Notes: generated from the letters alone by a model not told the origin. DNA of 64,000 nucleotides from Methanobacterium sp. (GCF_038562635.1 NZ_JBCFBO010000001.1:1962643-2026642), one strand, 5' to 3'. Shown: positions 45,884 to 55,240, counted from the stretch's first letter. A program made the numbers and translations.

Positions 45884-46894
45884 TCAGGTTTTTGCTGTTG
45901 CAGGTCTGGTGACTGGAACTGATAATTTGTTATAGCTTCTCAGGGTTACTGTGCCTATATATTTTTTTGAAGGAATCCGTGGCAATGTTTTTGAATATAT
46001 TTTACGGCTTCCAAAGAAGATATTGTCTGGTTTTCCTCTATACCTTTTAATTAATTTTCCGCCGTCGTAGGATGCCCATACTTTAACTTCAGTTGAATTG
46101 GAGACATTGACTCTGTAGGTGATTACATTACGCCTGTTAACTCCATATCTGTCAGTACCTGCAAGATATATTGCTGATGCTACGGAGACAGATTTTTTAG
46201 GGATAATGCCCTGTCTGTAATAAGTAGGGCTGTTAGGAACAACTACATATTCTCCATCTTTCATTTTAAAGAGTTTGGTTTTGGAGCGTCCATAATTGTA
46301 GGTGACCAGGCCGACATTACCGGAAGGGTCCTTAATAAGGAAATGTCCGAGTCCTTCTTTCTTTAGCAGTGCATAAGCACTGTTTATATCGGCTTTTTTA
46401 ATATGTCCTCTTACTGAAGCCCGTCCCGCAATACTTTCCAGCTTTTTGGTTATCCAGACAATATCTGGACCCCCAGTTGAAACTATCCAACCATTCCTGG
46501 TGATAATAGTGTGAAAAAAATACCCATTGGTTGTTTTATATTCTTTAACTGCTTCTTTTCCATACCACTTTGTTTTTATGATATGGAGATTTGCGGCGTA
46601 GGTGGAATCTCTTCTATATGAGAATAAGTCTACCCCTTTTTTAACATGAACCAAAACAGAACAACACCCGCTGCTTGTTTTTATAGTTTGAGAAGCTTTT
46701 TTAATCCCTGTGGAATTAACACTGGTAAAATTAGTTTCATTTGTTAAATGGTTATTGTAGGTTGTGTGATTATCCAAATTAAATGAGTCATTATTGTCTG
46801 CTGCTGCAGCAGTTCCAATTAAAAATAAAAAGGATGCAAATAGAACAGTTACAAGAATTATTTCTTGCAATTTCAAAATTTTATTTACCCCCAC
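45884..46894 (-). CDS. Exported protein, candidate Ntn-hydrolase (choloylglycine hydrolase-like)
   Basis: This 336-residue protein has a signal peptide (about 7-33, EIILVTVLFASFLFLIGTAAAA). After a short Asn/Thr-rich segment comes SGCCSVLVHVKKG then FSYRRDSTYAANLHI (about 75-105). A cysteine followed 16-17 residues later by R-R-D repeats the N-terminal Cys/Arg/Asp pattern of linear amide hydrolases (bile salt hydrolase, penicillin acylase). Cys77 or Cys78 would become the nucleophile after propeptide removal. The C terminus (about 250-336) is a beta-rich surface-type domain. The GTG at 46894 is weak; GGGGG 8-11 nt before ATT/TTG codons at 46879/46876 suggests a start there. The function is inferred. 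Confidence 0.55.
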   Translation of the reverse strand: MGVNKILKLQEIILVTVLFASFLFLIGTAAAADNNDSFNLDNHTTYNNHLTNETNFTSVNSTGIKKASQTIKTSSGCCSVLVHVKKGVDLFSYRRDSTYAANLHIIKTKWYGKEAVKEYKTTNGYFFHTIITRNGWIVSTGGPDIVWITKKLESIAGRASVRGHIKKADINSAYALLKKEGLGHFLIKDPSGNVGLVTYNYGRSKTKLFKMKDGEYVVVPNSPTYYRQGIIPKKSVSVASAIYLAGTDRYGVNRRNVITYRVNVSNSTEVKVWASYDGGKLIKRYRGKPDNIFFGSRKIYSKTLPRIPSKKYIGTVTLRSYNKLSVPVTRPATAKT

Positions 46895-47548
46895 GTAATT
46901 TTCAGTAATTGCAGTATGTATTATATTAAAACTTTTTAATAAAATAATCTGTTTTGATAGAGGCGGTTTAGAGCTCTTGTTACATTAAATATAATATTTT
47001 ATTCATTATATTGGTATTATATATTCTTTTAGAAATGTATGGGGCATAAAATATATATAAATAAGTTTAATAGTTAAATAATGAGATTTTAAGCTTTATA
47101 TATAGTAAATAATGGATATCTAACCTGCTTATCATATTGTGAACGTGAGTCAGATTATCTGGAAATAACGAATTCTTCTAATGTAGGGATTTTATGGAAA
47201 CTTCATGCATTTAATATGGTTTTAAGATTAAATTCGAAAGGCATTAGTTTTAATTCAATGATTTAAATTTTTATATTCGCAACTGATATTTATTATAACC
47301 TAGATAACTAACATATTATATTGATTGCAGTGAATAACATAACTTTCTGAACTATGAATTTTAGATAATTTGTAGGAAATACCCTATTAAATTCATTCTT
47401 ATGCTCTTTAATTCAATTAAAATGATATTTCAATGTAATGAGAAACTATTTAGTATAACTATAAATAAATTATTTTAATAGATAAAGCACAAGCACGATT
47501 TATTGATATTCAAATGATCATTTTATTATTAAACAGTAAGGTGTGGCC
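46895..47548. other. AT-rich divergent spacer with AGTGAATAACATAAC motif
   Basis: About 650 bp between divergent genes. It holds TATA-like AAAATATATATAAATAAG near 47047-47064 and the motif AGTGAATAACATAAC near 47329-47343, which also occurs at the end of the MITE-like element (reverse strand, 27.0 kb). No ORF of substance. The SD AAGGTG at 47538-47543 belongs to gatA. Confidence 0.35.
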
Positions 47549-48919
47549 ATGAGTCTTTTAAATAAAGAACGTTCAATTAAAAATCATGAAATAACAGCTT
47601 TAGAGAATGTAGAAAGCTTTTTAAAAACAATAAATAAGAAAAACGACAGTATAAATGCTTTTTTAGAAATAAAAGAAGATGAAGCGATCCAGGCAGCAGA
47701 GAAAATCGATTCTAAAATTGAAAAAGGCGCTGAAGTAGGAAAGCTTGCAGGGCTCGCTGTTGGGATAAAAAGCAACATCAACATTGAAGATTTTAAGATC
47801 ACAGCAGCTTCAAAAACCCTTGAAAACTACATTGGAAGCTACAATGCCACTGTTGTAAACCGAATAAAAGAACAGGACGGCATAATTCTTGGTGTGACCA
47901 ACATGGACGAGTTTGCAGCTGGAAGTTCCACTGAAACATCCTACTTTGGATACACAGAAAACCCTGCCGCACCTGGAAGAATTCCAGGAGGTTCAAGCGG
48001 GGGAAGTGCAGCTGCAGTTGCAGCAGAAATGTGTGATCTCTCATTAGGATCTGATACTGGTGGATCCATAAGAAACCCTGCATCTCACTGTGGAGTTATG
48101 GGATTTAAACCAACTTATGGTGTAGTATCGAGACAAGGATTACTTGATCTTGCAATGAGTCTTGACCAGATCGGGCCTTTTGCTCAGGACGCTGGTGGAA
48201 TCGCTTTAATGCTTGATACAATTGCAGGATACGACCCAATTGAATGCACAAGCCTGAAAGATACTCCTGATTTTGAAGGTATAACTGAAAAGTCACAGGA
48301 TGCTCTCAAAGGAATGAAGGTAGGTGTAGTAAAAGAGTTCTTTGATGTTTCTGATGATAAGATAGTCAATATAATTGAAGAGCAGATCGATAAAATGACA
48401 GAAGCAGGGGCCGAAGTAGTGGAATTAAGCTTCGACTATATTGATTTATGTCTACCTACCTACTACCTCATAAACTATGTTGAATTTTTCTCTGCAACAA
48501 GAAAATACGACGGCCGAAAATATGGTTACAGAATTGAAGATGTATGTGGAGATGAAGTTTTAAGGAGAATTCACATAGGTTCATATATCAGCCAGAAAGA
48601 ATACAGCGGAAAATACTACAAAAAAGCACTGCAGGCAAGATCATTAATTAGAAGAGAAATAACTAAGCTTTTAGGCGGTGTGGATGTAATAATAGGCCCA
48701 ACAGTTCCAAAACTCCCTCACAAACTTGGTGAATCACTGGATACAATGGAAATGTATGCTTACGATGTCCTGACAGTTATAGCAAACCTTGCAGGAATTC
48801 CAGCAGCAAGTATGAAGGCTGGAGAAGTTGATGGAATACCAGTTGGACTCCAGATTCAGGGAAAACCATTAGATGATGCTAAAATTATTCAGTTAATGGC
48901 GGGACTTGAACAGATTTAA
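47549..48919 (+). CDS. gatA: Aspartyl/glutamyl-tRNA amidotransferase subunit A
   Basis: This 456-residue amidase subunit of the GatCAB complex releases ammonia from glutamine to turn mischarged Asp-tRNA(Asn) (and possibly Glu-tRNA(Gln)) into the amidated form. The Ser-cis-Ser-Lys triad is visible: Lys in GLAVGIKSNI (about 70-79) and the glycine/serine-rich GGSSGGSAAAVAAEM and GSDTGGSIRNPASHCG (about 148-185). AAGGTG spaced 5 nt from the ATG at 47549 favours this start over the GTG at 47543. gatB and gatC are not adjacent. The next gene, another glutamine amidotransferase type, follows by 30 nt. Confidence 0.95.
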   Translation: MSLLNKERSIKNHEITALENVESFLKTINKKNDSINAFLEIKEDEAIQAAEKIDSKIEKGAEVGKLAGLAVGIKSNINIEDFKITAASKTLENYIGSYNATVVNRIKEQDGIILGVTNMDEFAAGSSTETSYFGYTENPAAPGRIPGGSSGGSAAAVAAEMCDLSLGSDTGGSIRNPASHCGVMGFKPTYGVVSRQGLLDLAMSLDQIGPFAQDAGGIALMLDTIAGYDPIECTSLKDTPDFEGITEKSQDALKGMKVGVVKEFFDVSDDKIVNIIEEQIDKMTEAGAEVVELSFDYIDLCLPTYYLINYVEFFSATRKYDGRKYGYRIEDVCGDEVLRRIHIGSYISQKEYSGKYYKKALQARSLIRREITKLLGGVDVIIGPTVPKLPHKLGESLDTMEMYAYDVLTVIANLAGIPAASMKAGEVDGIPVGLQIQGKPLDDAKIIQLMAGLEQI

Positions 48920-48949
48920 CCAAATTTTTTATTTTTCAGCGTGGAAACA

Positions 48950-50452
48950 ATGAAAAAAATAGGTCTCCTGTATGTAAAAGGTGCGCTGCCCCTTTTTGAG
49001 AATTTCGGTGAACTACCAACACATATTGTGAAAGAAAATGGCCGGGTCAACGGTCAAAAAGCCAGTGATGTACTTGACGGGCTTATAATACCTGGTGGGA
49101 GCATAGTTGAATCACAAAGTGTTGGAGAAGATCTCAAAAAGGAAGTCATGAAAATGAATCATGATGGAAAATTTATTTTTGGGATGTGCTCTGGATTCCA
49201 GCTGCTTGCAAATAAAACGGATATAGGCAGACGTTCTCCGTGCCCTATTGAAAGGGAAGGCCTTGGAATTCTGGACGTGTCGTTTCGCCCTATGATCGGA
49301 ACAGATAGAGTTGAAGCTGAAATTCTTGATGATTCATTTTTGACTAAGGGTATGGATGGAGAGACTGTTACAGGTTTTCACTGCCATACTTACGGGTTAA
49401 TTGAAGGAAATGCTGCCCCTCTTTTTTTAAGCACAGTTAAAAGAACAGATTATCAAAATAATCCTCGTAAAATATTATCTGGAGCTAGAAATGATGAAGG
49501 GAATGTCACTGGTACGATGGTTCATGGGTGCCTCGATGAGAATCCTGCACTTGTAGATAATATCCTTGAATTTATAGGTGCAACTGAAAAAGATATTTTG
49601 GAGATTAAAGAGAAGAATACGGAGCTTTCAAAGAAAATTAGAAGCGAAATAGGTATAGATACGAATATCTCTGCCAACTCATTGAATTCTCCAGTAAATC
49701 CCTCTAACCTGGAGCTTCCGAAGGTTCTGATGATGGTAGGCACTGGTTCAGATTCTGGAAAAACATTCTTGACAACAGGAATCGTGGGGACTTTGCGAAA
49801 AAGAGGTTATCGGGTTTTCGTGTTAAAAGTAGGGCCGGATATAAGGGATTTAGTGCCTTCACTTTACTTGAATAAAGAAAATATGGAAAAATTCTCATCT
49901 ATTCAAATAGGCGGACTTGGATGGATGGACTTAGAAAATGTCCTTAAGGACCTAAAAAATCAAAATTATGACCTTGTTTTGATTGAAGGAGTTATGAGTG
50001 CATTTACAGGACTATTAAACGAAAAAACTCCATTTTCGTCGGCTGAAATTGCAAAGGCTGCAAATATTCCAGTTATTATGGTCTCATCATGCAGTAAAGG
50101 CGGAATTGAAACTGCAGCGGTGGATATAGTTGGTCATGTAGGCATAATGGACAAACTTGGAGTTCAGACAAGTGGTGTTATCTTAAATAGGGTTTACGAT
50201 AAGTCTATTTCAAAGGTTTCATCAGCTTACATAACCAAAATGACAGGTAAAAATGTTATAGCTGAAGTTCCCAAGGTAAAAATGACCGAAAGGGGCAATA
50301 CTCCTGAAGTAGAAATTAAACTGGAAGAGTTCTGTTTAAATGCTATGAAAACAGTTGAAGAACATTTAAATATGGATCAAATCCTTAAAATGGCTGAAAT
50401 TCCTGAATTCAGCGGTTATTTGTCCTATAAAGAAATAGTTTCTAAATTTTAA
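48950..50452 (+). CDS. CobB/CobQ-like amidotransferase with N-terminal glutaminase and C-terminal ATPase
   Basis: This 500-residue protein has its class I glutamine amidotransferase domain first (about 1-200: GLIIPGGSIVESQSVG, nucleophile Cys in FGMCSGFQLLANK, His in GTMVHGCLDENP). A dethiobiotin synthetase/CobQ-like P-loop domain follows (about 255-500: VGTGSDSGKTFLTTGIVGTL). CobB/CbiA and CobQ have these domains in the reverse order, so this is a permuted relative. Archaeal relatives are annotated as cobyrinic acid a,c-diamide synthase-like, but the amidated substrate is unknown; cobamide or F430-type tetrapyrroles are the natural guess. A GTG at 48941 is the alternative start. Proximity to gatA suggests an operon. 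Confidence 0.8.
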   Translation: MKKIGLLYVKGALPLFENFGELPTHIVKENGRVNGQKASDVLDGLIIPGGSIVESQSVGEDLKKEVMKMNHDGKFIFGMCSGFQLLANKTDIGRRSPCPIEREGLGILDVSFRPMIGTDRVEAEILDDSFLTKGMDGETVTGFHCHTYGLIEGNAAPLFLSTVKRTDYQNNPRKILSGARNDEGNVTGTMVHGCLDENPALVDNILEFIGATEKDILEIKEKNTELSKKIRSEIGIDTNISANSLNSPVNPSNLELPKVLMMVGTGSDSGKTFLTTGIVGTLRKRGYRVFVLKVGPDIRDLVPSLYLNKENMEKFSSIQIGGLGWMDLENVLKDLKNQNYDLVLIEGVMSAFTGLLNEKTPFSSAEIAKAANIPVIMVSSCSKGGIETAAVDIVGHVGIMDKLGVQTSGVILNRVYDKSISKVSSAYITKMTGKNVIAEVPKVKMTERGNTPEVEIKLEEFCLNAMKTVEEHLNMDQILKMAEIPEFSGYLSYKEIVSKF

Positions 50453-50477
50453 AAAATATAAAAAAATAGGTTTCAGA

Positions 50478-51023
50478 TTAATCTGTTGAATTTTCATCTA
50501 TATTTTGTATTTTTTCCATTAACTCCTTATTCTGGTTAATCAGTGATTCTATCTCTGAACTGTTGCTGTTTATCTCACTTTTAGTCGAATTGATTTTCTG
50601 ATTCGTTGTTTCATATACTGCTTCTAAGTTGTTTATTTCTTTTTTTAGATTGTTGTTCTTTTTAATCAGCGATTCTATCTGAGTACTGTTGTTATTTATT
50701 TGATTTACTGAGTTAATATACTGTGTTTTAATTTCATTTTTCATTGAATTTTTTATTTCTGTTCGGGGGTCTCTGTTTCGTGGTGTGTGTTCTTTATTCA
50801 GGTCATCGTATATTTTTTCTATATCCTTTTGAAGGTCCTCGTTTTGAGTAAATATTGAATGTATTTTTTTTAAGCCAGTTACAATGGTGCTGTTGTTTTG
50901 GCTTGATGTTTGTGGATGTTTTGTTTGTAGCTTTTCATGATTTATACTGGTTGAATTAGCAGCAAATACCGGTAAAGTACCAACCAGTATAAGTAAACAT
51001 ATTAACGCAATTTTTTTTACAAT
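50478..51023 (-). CDS. Exported coiled-coil protein, no standard start codon
   Basis: The frame is open from 51023 to the TGA-type stop ending at 50478 (181 residues). Its N terminus is a clear signal peptide (VKKIALICLLILVGTLPVFAAN), and residues 90-181 form a Asn/Lys/Glu-rich coiled coil (SLIKKNNNLKKEINNLEAVY, repeated as SLINQNKELMEKIQ). No ATG, GTG or TTG occurs before an internal ATG at 50744, which would cut off the signal peptide. AAGG lies 7 nt before an ATT at 51023-51021, and GGAGGTGAT is just upstream. Either ATT initiates, or a start codon has mutated (ATG to ATT). Function unknown. Confidence 0.65.
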   Translation of the reverse strand: MVKKIALICLLILVGTLPVFAANSTSINHEKLQTKHPQTSSQNNSTIVTGLKKIHSIFTQNEDLQKDIEKIYDDLNKEHTPRNRDPRTEIKNSMKNEIKTQYINSVNQINNNSTQIESLIKKNNNLKKEINNLEAVYETTNQKINSTKSEINSNSSEIESLINQNKELMEKIQNIDENSTD

Positions 51024-51350
51024 ATTCTTGCCTTTATCACCTCCTTGTTTTGATCTAACTTCATTTTAATCTAAGGCGCTTTAAAAATAAATATTTATTT
51101 CCGATTTACACCCAAATTTTTACCAAATAAACCCCTAAATAGAACCAAATCAAAAAATAGCCCATGATTAATAATGTAAATTTAAAATAAATTGGATAAT
51201 ATAATTTAAAGGGTGATAGGGGCTTAAAATAAGTGTAATACTCTGCCATTTTTCAATGGGATTTCAAAAATTAAGGGATATTTACATTAATGTGGTATTT
51301 TTATCTGATTTTAGTAAAATAGAATTCAATATTTTAAAAATGAAAAATCG

Positions 51351-51370
51351 TTAAAGGCGTATGCCTTTAA
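51351..51370. terminator. Hairpin at the 3' end of ribB
   Basis: TTAAAGGC (51351-51358) pairs with GCCTTTAA (51363-51370) over a 4-nt loop, 13 nt past the minus-strand ribB stop. TTTTTCA follows on that strand. It is a good terminator candidate. The remaining 51024-51350 spacer is AT-rich and empty. Confidence 0.5.
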
Positions 51371-51382
51371 AAATTAACTAAC

Positions 51383-52066
51383 TTATTCCTGGGTTTCTTT
51401 AAATTCGTGGTATGCTTTTATGACTTCATCACCGCTTAAAAAGATGAGCCCTTTCTCTTCAGCATATTTTGCGACTTTGTCAGTGGTCATGGAGCCACCG
51501 GTTTCGTCGTCCATCATTTCACAGCAGACAGCTACAGGTGTAGTCCCTGCCATTTCTGCAAGAGCTATACTCATTTCAGTATGGCCCTGCCTTTTAAGTA
51601 CGTGTCCTTCAGTAGCTCTAAGTAAGGTAACGTGTCCTGGAGCTCTGAAATTCTTTCCAAAGTCGTCGAACTCTTCATTTTTACATAGAAGGGCTAATTC
51701 TTTTATGGTACATGCCCTGTCGCTGTCTGTTATGCCTGTGAATGTTTTCCTGTGGTTTACTGTTATTGAAAATGCTGATTTTTCATCGTATGGTATGTCA
51801 TTTGGTGATAATTCGCCAAGTACAGGATATTTTTCAGTTGCTGCATCCATTATGTCTGTCATAAAGGGGATTCCAAGTTTATCTGAAACTTCTGCTGAAA
51901 GAGGGACACAAACAAGACCTCCTGCATCGTTCCTGATGGTTGTCATGTGTTGGGTGGTCATGTGTTCAGCGGCAATGATCATATCGGTTTCCCTTTCCCT
52001 GTTATCATTGTCAAATATTAAGACGATTTTTCCGTCTTTAAATGCTTTAATTGCGTCTTCTATCAT
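51383..52066 (-). CDS. ribB: 3,4-dihydroxy-2-butanone 4-phosphate synthase
   Basis: This 227-residue monofunctional RibB makes the four-carbon precursor of riboflavin from ribulose 5-phosphate. The metal-binding acidic loop DNDNRERETDMIIAAEHM (about 19-36) matches DExDRE-type loops, with the conserved E in ERETD. RAPGHVTLLRATEGHVLKRQGHTE (about 140-163) carries the catalytic His, and DDETGGSMT follows near 186-194. Its ribulose 5-phosphate substrate ties it to the Fae-Hps route in methanogens. AAGGAG precedes the ATG by 10 nt. The riboflavin kinase gene lies 112 nt upstream on the same strand, so the two form a functional pair. Confidence 0.96.
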   Translation of the reverse strand: MIEDAIKAFKDGKIVLIFDNDNRERETDMIIAAEHMTTQHMTTIRNDAGGLVCVPLSAEVSDKLGIPFMTDIMDAATEKYPVLGELSPNDIPYDEKSAFSITVNHRKTFTGITDSDRACTIKELALLCKNEEFDDFGKNFRAPGHVTLLRATEGHVLKRQGHTEMSIALAEMAGTTPVAVCCEMMDDETGGSMTTDKVAKYAEEKGLIFLSGDEVIKAYHEFKETQE

Positions 52067-52178
52067 TTGGTGGTAACTCCTTTTTTTTAATTATTTTATA
52101 AATTTAATAAGTCGATATAGAATACATCATATATCTTATACTTAATAGTTTGGGTAAACAAAAACATAAATTAAAAAT

Positions 52179-52559
52179 TTAGTATTTAAGGGTAATTTTA
52201 ACAGAATCTCCATTTTTAATTCCAGTTGTTTCTTTGATGTTTTTAGAAGTTATAAATTCGAGAATATTTTCTTTATGGGTGGTTTTTTTGGGAAAAACAA
52301 TTGCCCCTTCTATTTCATCGTTTAAGGTGGCGTGTATAAGTAGAACATCTCCAAAATTTTCTTTACCTTCAATGATTTTCAGCTTATCTTCATCGATATT
52401 GTGGATTATGTTGATTTCCCATTCACTTATTTTTACATTTAAGGTGCCGGGAAATGGGCTGAAATTGAGCTGTTTTTCAAATTGAGTTTTATATACTGGT
52501 AGGGACATAAAATAAGCCCCTTTTCCTTGTCCGGAAGTTACAATTCCTTTAATATCCAT
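52179..52559 (-). CDS. ribK: CTP-dependent riboflavin kinase
   Basis: This 126-residue archaeal RibK phosphorylates riboflavin to FMN with CTP in place of ATP. The glycine-rich loop GQGKGAYFMSLPVYKTQF (about 10-27) and FSPFPGTLNVKI (about 34-45) are characteristic, as is GAIVFPKKTTHKENILEFI (about 85-103). Length matches the stand-alone form (no helix-turn-helix fusion). The pairing with ribB just downstream supports the function. GTGAT precedes the ATG. Confidence 0.95.
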   Translation of the reverse strand: MDIKGIVTSGQGKGAYFMSLPVYKTQFEKQLNFSPFPGTLNVKISEWEINIIHNIDEDKLKIIEGKENFGDVLLIHATLNDEIEGAIVFPKKTTHKENILEFITSKNIKETTGIKNGDSVKITLKY

Positions 52560-52694
52560 TGTATCACGTTACTTTGATATTAATTCTCCAATCTGGCTTA
52601 ATAATATTTATAGTATTTGCTGATATTTTTAGAGCAGTGCTGTAAATATTCATGGTTTACTTTTTAACCATTATAATCAAAATTCAAAAACTAA

Positions 52695-53327
52695 TCATTT
52701 AATTTTACCTTTCATGGTATTTGTAGCTAAAATATGGGCCTGTCTTACTGGTTCTGGCATTTTAAATATGGATGTTTTTAGTACAATGTCAACTGCAGTT
52801 TTTAGGGATAGTTTATGCCCAACACTAATGCATTTTTGCTTATCACATGCTCCCACGGGTTTATCCATAAATTCTACGGTTTTCAATGAATTACCATCTG
52901 TATATTTGTAGTTTCCTTTAATTAATTTTTTGGCGACCCCAACTGTTGGTGTATCCATAAGAAGCCCGACATGGGATGCAAGGCCAAAACCTCTAGGATG
53001 CATTATGCCATGCCCATTCACCATTAAAACATCAAAATGGCTATTTAATTTTCTTAAAACAGAAATTACAGCATCTGCTTCTCTAAACCCTAAAAATCCG
53101 GAAATATAAGGAAATAAAAGTTCAACTTCAAGTGTTTTTGCATCTATGATCTTAAGATTATCTAGATCAATTACAACTGCTGCTGCAACTGCAAAGTTAT
53201 CTTTTTGGAAGGATACATCTGCTCCTGCAACTGTTTGGAGATTTCCAAAGCTGTCCTGTTCTATTATCTTTTTTGATAGACTGTATTGAATTTCTGCAAG
53301 CTTTTGGTTGAAATTATAGGAACACAT
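52695..53327 (-). CDS. nfi: Endonuclease V
   Basis: This 210-residue enzyme nicks DNA (or RNA) near deaminated bases such as inosine. Signatures are AGADVSFQKD (about 34-43), with the first active-site Asp, and VNGHGIMHPRGFGLASHVGLLMD (about 103-125), with the second metal-binding and glycine-rich segment. No SD is seen upstream of the ATG at 53327, only an AT-rich 28-nt gap from the sepS stop, so it may be translated by reinitiation within a sepS-nfi transcript. No other repair genes are adjacent. Confidence 0.93.
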   Translation of the reverse strand: MCSYNFNQKLAEIQYSLSKKIIEQDSFGNLQTVAGADVSFQKDNFAVAAAVVIDLDNLKIIDAKTLEVELLFPYISGFLGFREADAVISVLRKLNSHFDVLMVNGHGIMHPRGFGLASHVGLLMDTPTVGVAKKLIKGNYKYTDGNSLKTVEFMDKPVGACDKQKCISVGHKLSLKTAVDIVLKTSIFKMPEPVRQAHILATNTMKGKIK

Positions 53328-53355
53328 AATGGTTAAAAAATAAAAAATAAAGGAG

Positions 53356-54951
53356 CTATTCTTTAAGTGTACATGTTATGGTACAGAATACTGGCCCTCT
53401 TACATCTATGGCTTTATTTTTACTTGTTATGTAGTTTAAAGCCACCTCTTCTAGTCTTAAATTAATGTCAGAAATGGATCTTGATATGGGTACCCTTAAT
53501 GTGACTTCTCCAGCTCCGCTTACGACCATTTCTTCAATTTTGTAGGCAGCATCAGCACATATGCCGCCCATGTAAGTTATTTCAGTTGATATCCCATTTT
53601 CAAGTGCATTTAACGCATTTTCATCAGTGACATCTTTTGCAGGGACTCCAATTATGTCTCCCTGATTGATATACACTGTATTCCATGCTGCAGGCCCTAA
53701 AAGCTTTGTACCTTTTTCAGGTTCCACCACTTTAACTTCTATATCTTTGCCTAAGAATTCACCTTCAAATGCAGTAAATTCGCATGGTGAAGGTGTATCG
53801 CCGTGTTCTTTAAAGGCAGCAACCAGGTCATTCATTAAGCTTTGTCCTTCATTTGTTGCAGGATAATAGTTTATTCTGAGCATTGTTGCAAGGTCACGGT
53901 CTGAAAGCTTCCACGTTCCATAGGTTTGTGGGTAAACCATTTCCCTGACATCCGTCTGGTTATAAAGAAGCATTGCAATCCTTTCAACACCCACTCCTAA
54001 ATTCATGACGTCCTTATCTATTCCGTATTTTGCAAGTGCAATTGGTGAGTACATTCCAAATGTGGCGACTTCCACCCATTCTTTGAGTTTAGGGTGATAA
54101 CCATAAACTTCTGTCTGGGTACCTGCTATGTAATATTTTGATTTTTTCTCATCAGGCGTGAATTTGAACTTTTCAAACCCAAAGTATTCCAGTAAACTTT
54201 CAGACACCGCTTTTCCCATGTCTAAAGATATTTCATCATCCACAATAACACATGAAGCTGAGTGATATGTTGTAAGGTGACTTGCATCTTCCCTTTGTTC
54301 CCTTCTGAAACACCTGTCAATTGAGAAGAGTTTTATAGGTAATTGTCTTTTATTATGGATATTTTGGAGTGTTATGAACCATCCTGATGTCATATGTGAC
54401 CTTAAAGTTGTTTTATGAGCTATAGGTGTTAATTCACGGATTTCTGGAAAGATTTTTTCCAGAATACGGAGCCCCATATTATTTTTAACATTTAGGGCCT
54501 GTGAAACTTCTAAAACCAGGTCGTCTCCACTTACATCTCCCTTTTTATACCCTCTAAACACTTCTTTCAGGCCGTCTATCTTTGCATCGTCAAGATCTAC
54601 TCCCATTTTTTTGATCTTTTCAATTTTATCCATTCCAATTCCAATATCGGGTCTTGGAAGCCCGGCAGTATAGAAACACCTGTCTAAAACAGCGGGAGCC
54701 TCAGGGCCGAACTGTTTGTAGATATGTTCTTCTTCAATGAAAACAGGATTTACAGCTTCATTGAACCCTAAATTAAGATATGCTCGCCTTAACTGTGCAA
54801 CAGTATCATAGAGCATGTGACTTTGTCCTGTTTTTAAGTGTATTCGAGGATATTCCTCATCATGATGGGGTTTATGCAATGTTTTTGAGGTCATTGTCCA
54901 CGCTTTTTCGAAATCTTTCTTTGCAAGCTTTACTAGTTTCTTTTTATCCAG
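53356..54951 (-). CDS. sepS: O-phosphoseryl-tRNA synthetase (SepRS)
   Basis: This class II synthetase charges tRNA(Cys) with O-phosphoserine, which SepCysS turns into Cys-tRNA. Motifs: TLRSHMTSGWFITLQ, FSIDRCFRREQREDASHLTT (motif 2), NLGVGVERIAMLLY (motif 3). The first ATG at 54894 gives 512 residues and cuts off the conserved N-terminal helix. In-frame upstream codons read LDKKKLVKLAKKDFEKAW, like the N terminus of other SepRS proteins. GGAGG at 54959-54963 sits 7 nt before CTG at 54951 (531 residues); an ATT lies at 54957. No ATG, GTG or TTG exists there, so I place the start at the CTG. Confidence 0.9.
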   Translation of the reverse strand: MDKKKLVKLAKKDFEKAWTMTSKTLHKPHHDEEYPRIHLKTGQSHMLYDTVAQLRRAYLNLGFNEAVNPVFIEEEHIYKQFGPEAPAVLDRCFYTAGLPRPDIGIGMDKIEKIKKMGVDLDDAKIDGLKEVFRGYKKGDVSGDDLVLEVSQALNVKNNMGLRILEKIFPEIRELTPIAHKTTLRSHMTSGWFITLQNIHNKRQLPIKLFSIDRCFRREQREDASHLTTYHSASCVIVDDEISLDMGKAVSESLLEYFGFEKFKFTPDEKKSKYYIAGTQTEVYGYHPKLKEWVEVATFGMYSPIALAKYGIDKDVMNLGVGVERIAMLLYNQTDVREMVYPQTYGTWKLSDRDLATMLRINYYPATNEGQSLMNDLVAAFKEHGDTPSPCEFTAFEGEFLGKDIEVKVVEPEKGTKLLGPAAWNTVYINQGDIIGVPAKDVTDENALNALENGISTEITYMGGICADAAYKIEEMVVSGAGEVTLRVPISRSISDINLRLEEVALNYITSKNKAIDVRGPVFCTITCTLKE

Positions 54952-55240
54952 AGAAATGCCTCCTGATTAAAATAATTAAAAAGTATTATCAAATTGAATC
55001 ATTGATTAAATATTTAAATAGAAATTTCGTGCTGATCCCTTTTATATTTAGTTATGTATATTGAGCATAATCAAAGTTAAATAGCGTTATATGGACTTAA
55101 ATGCCTCAAAATAACTTAAATAGGGCGATTTTTAACAATAATTTAAATTTAATTCATTATATTTTTAAAAAAGAGTCTCTTAGAGCTTTTTTATATTATT
55201 TTTAATAATATTTAAATTAAATGGGCAATATAGTAAAATC

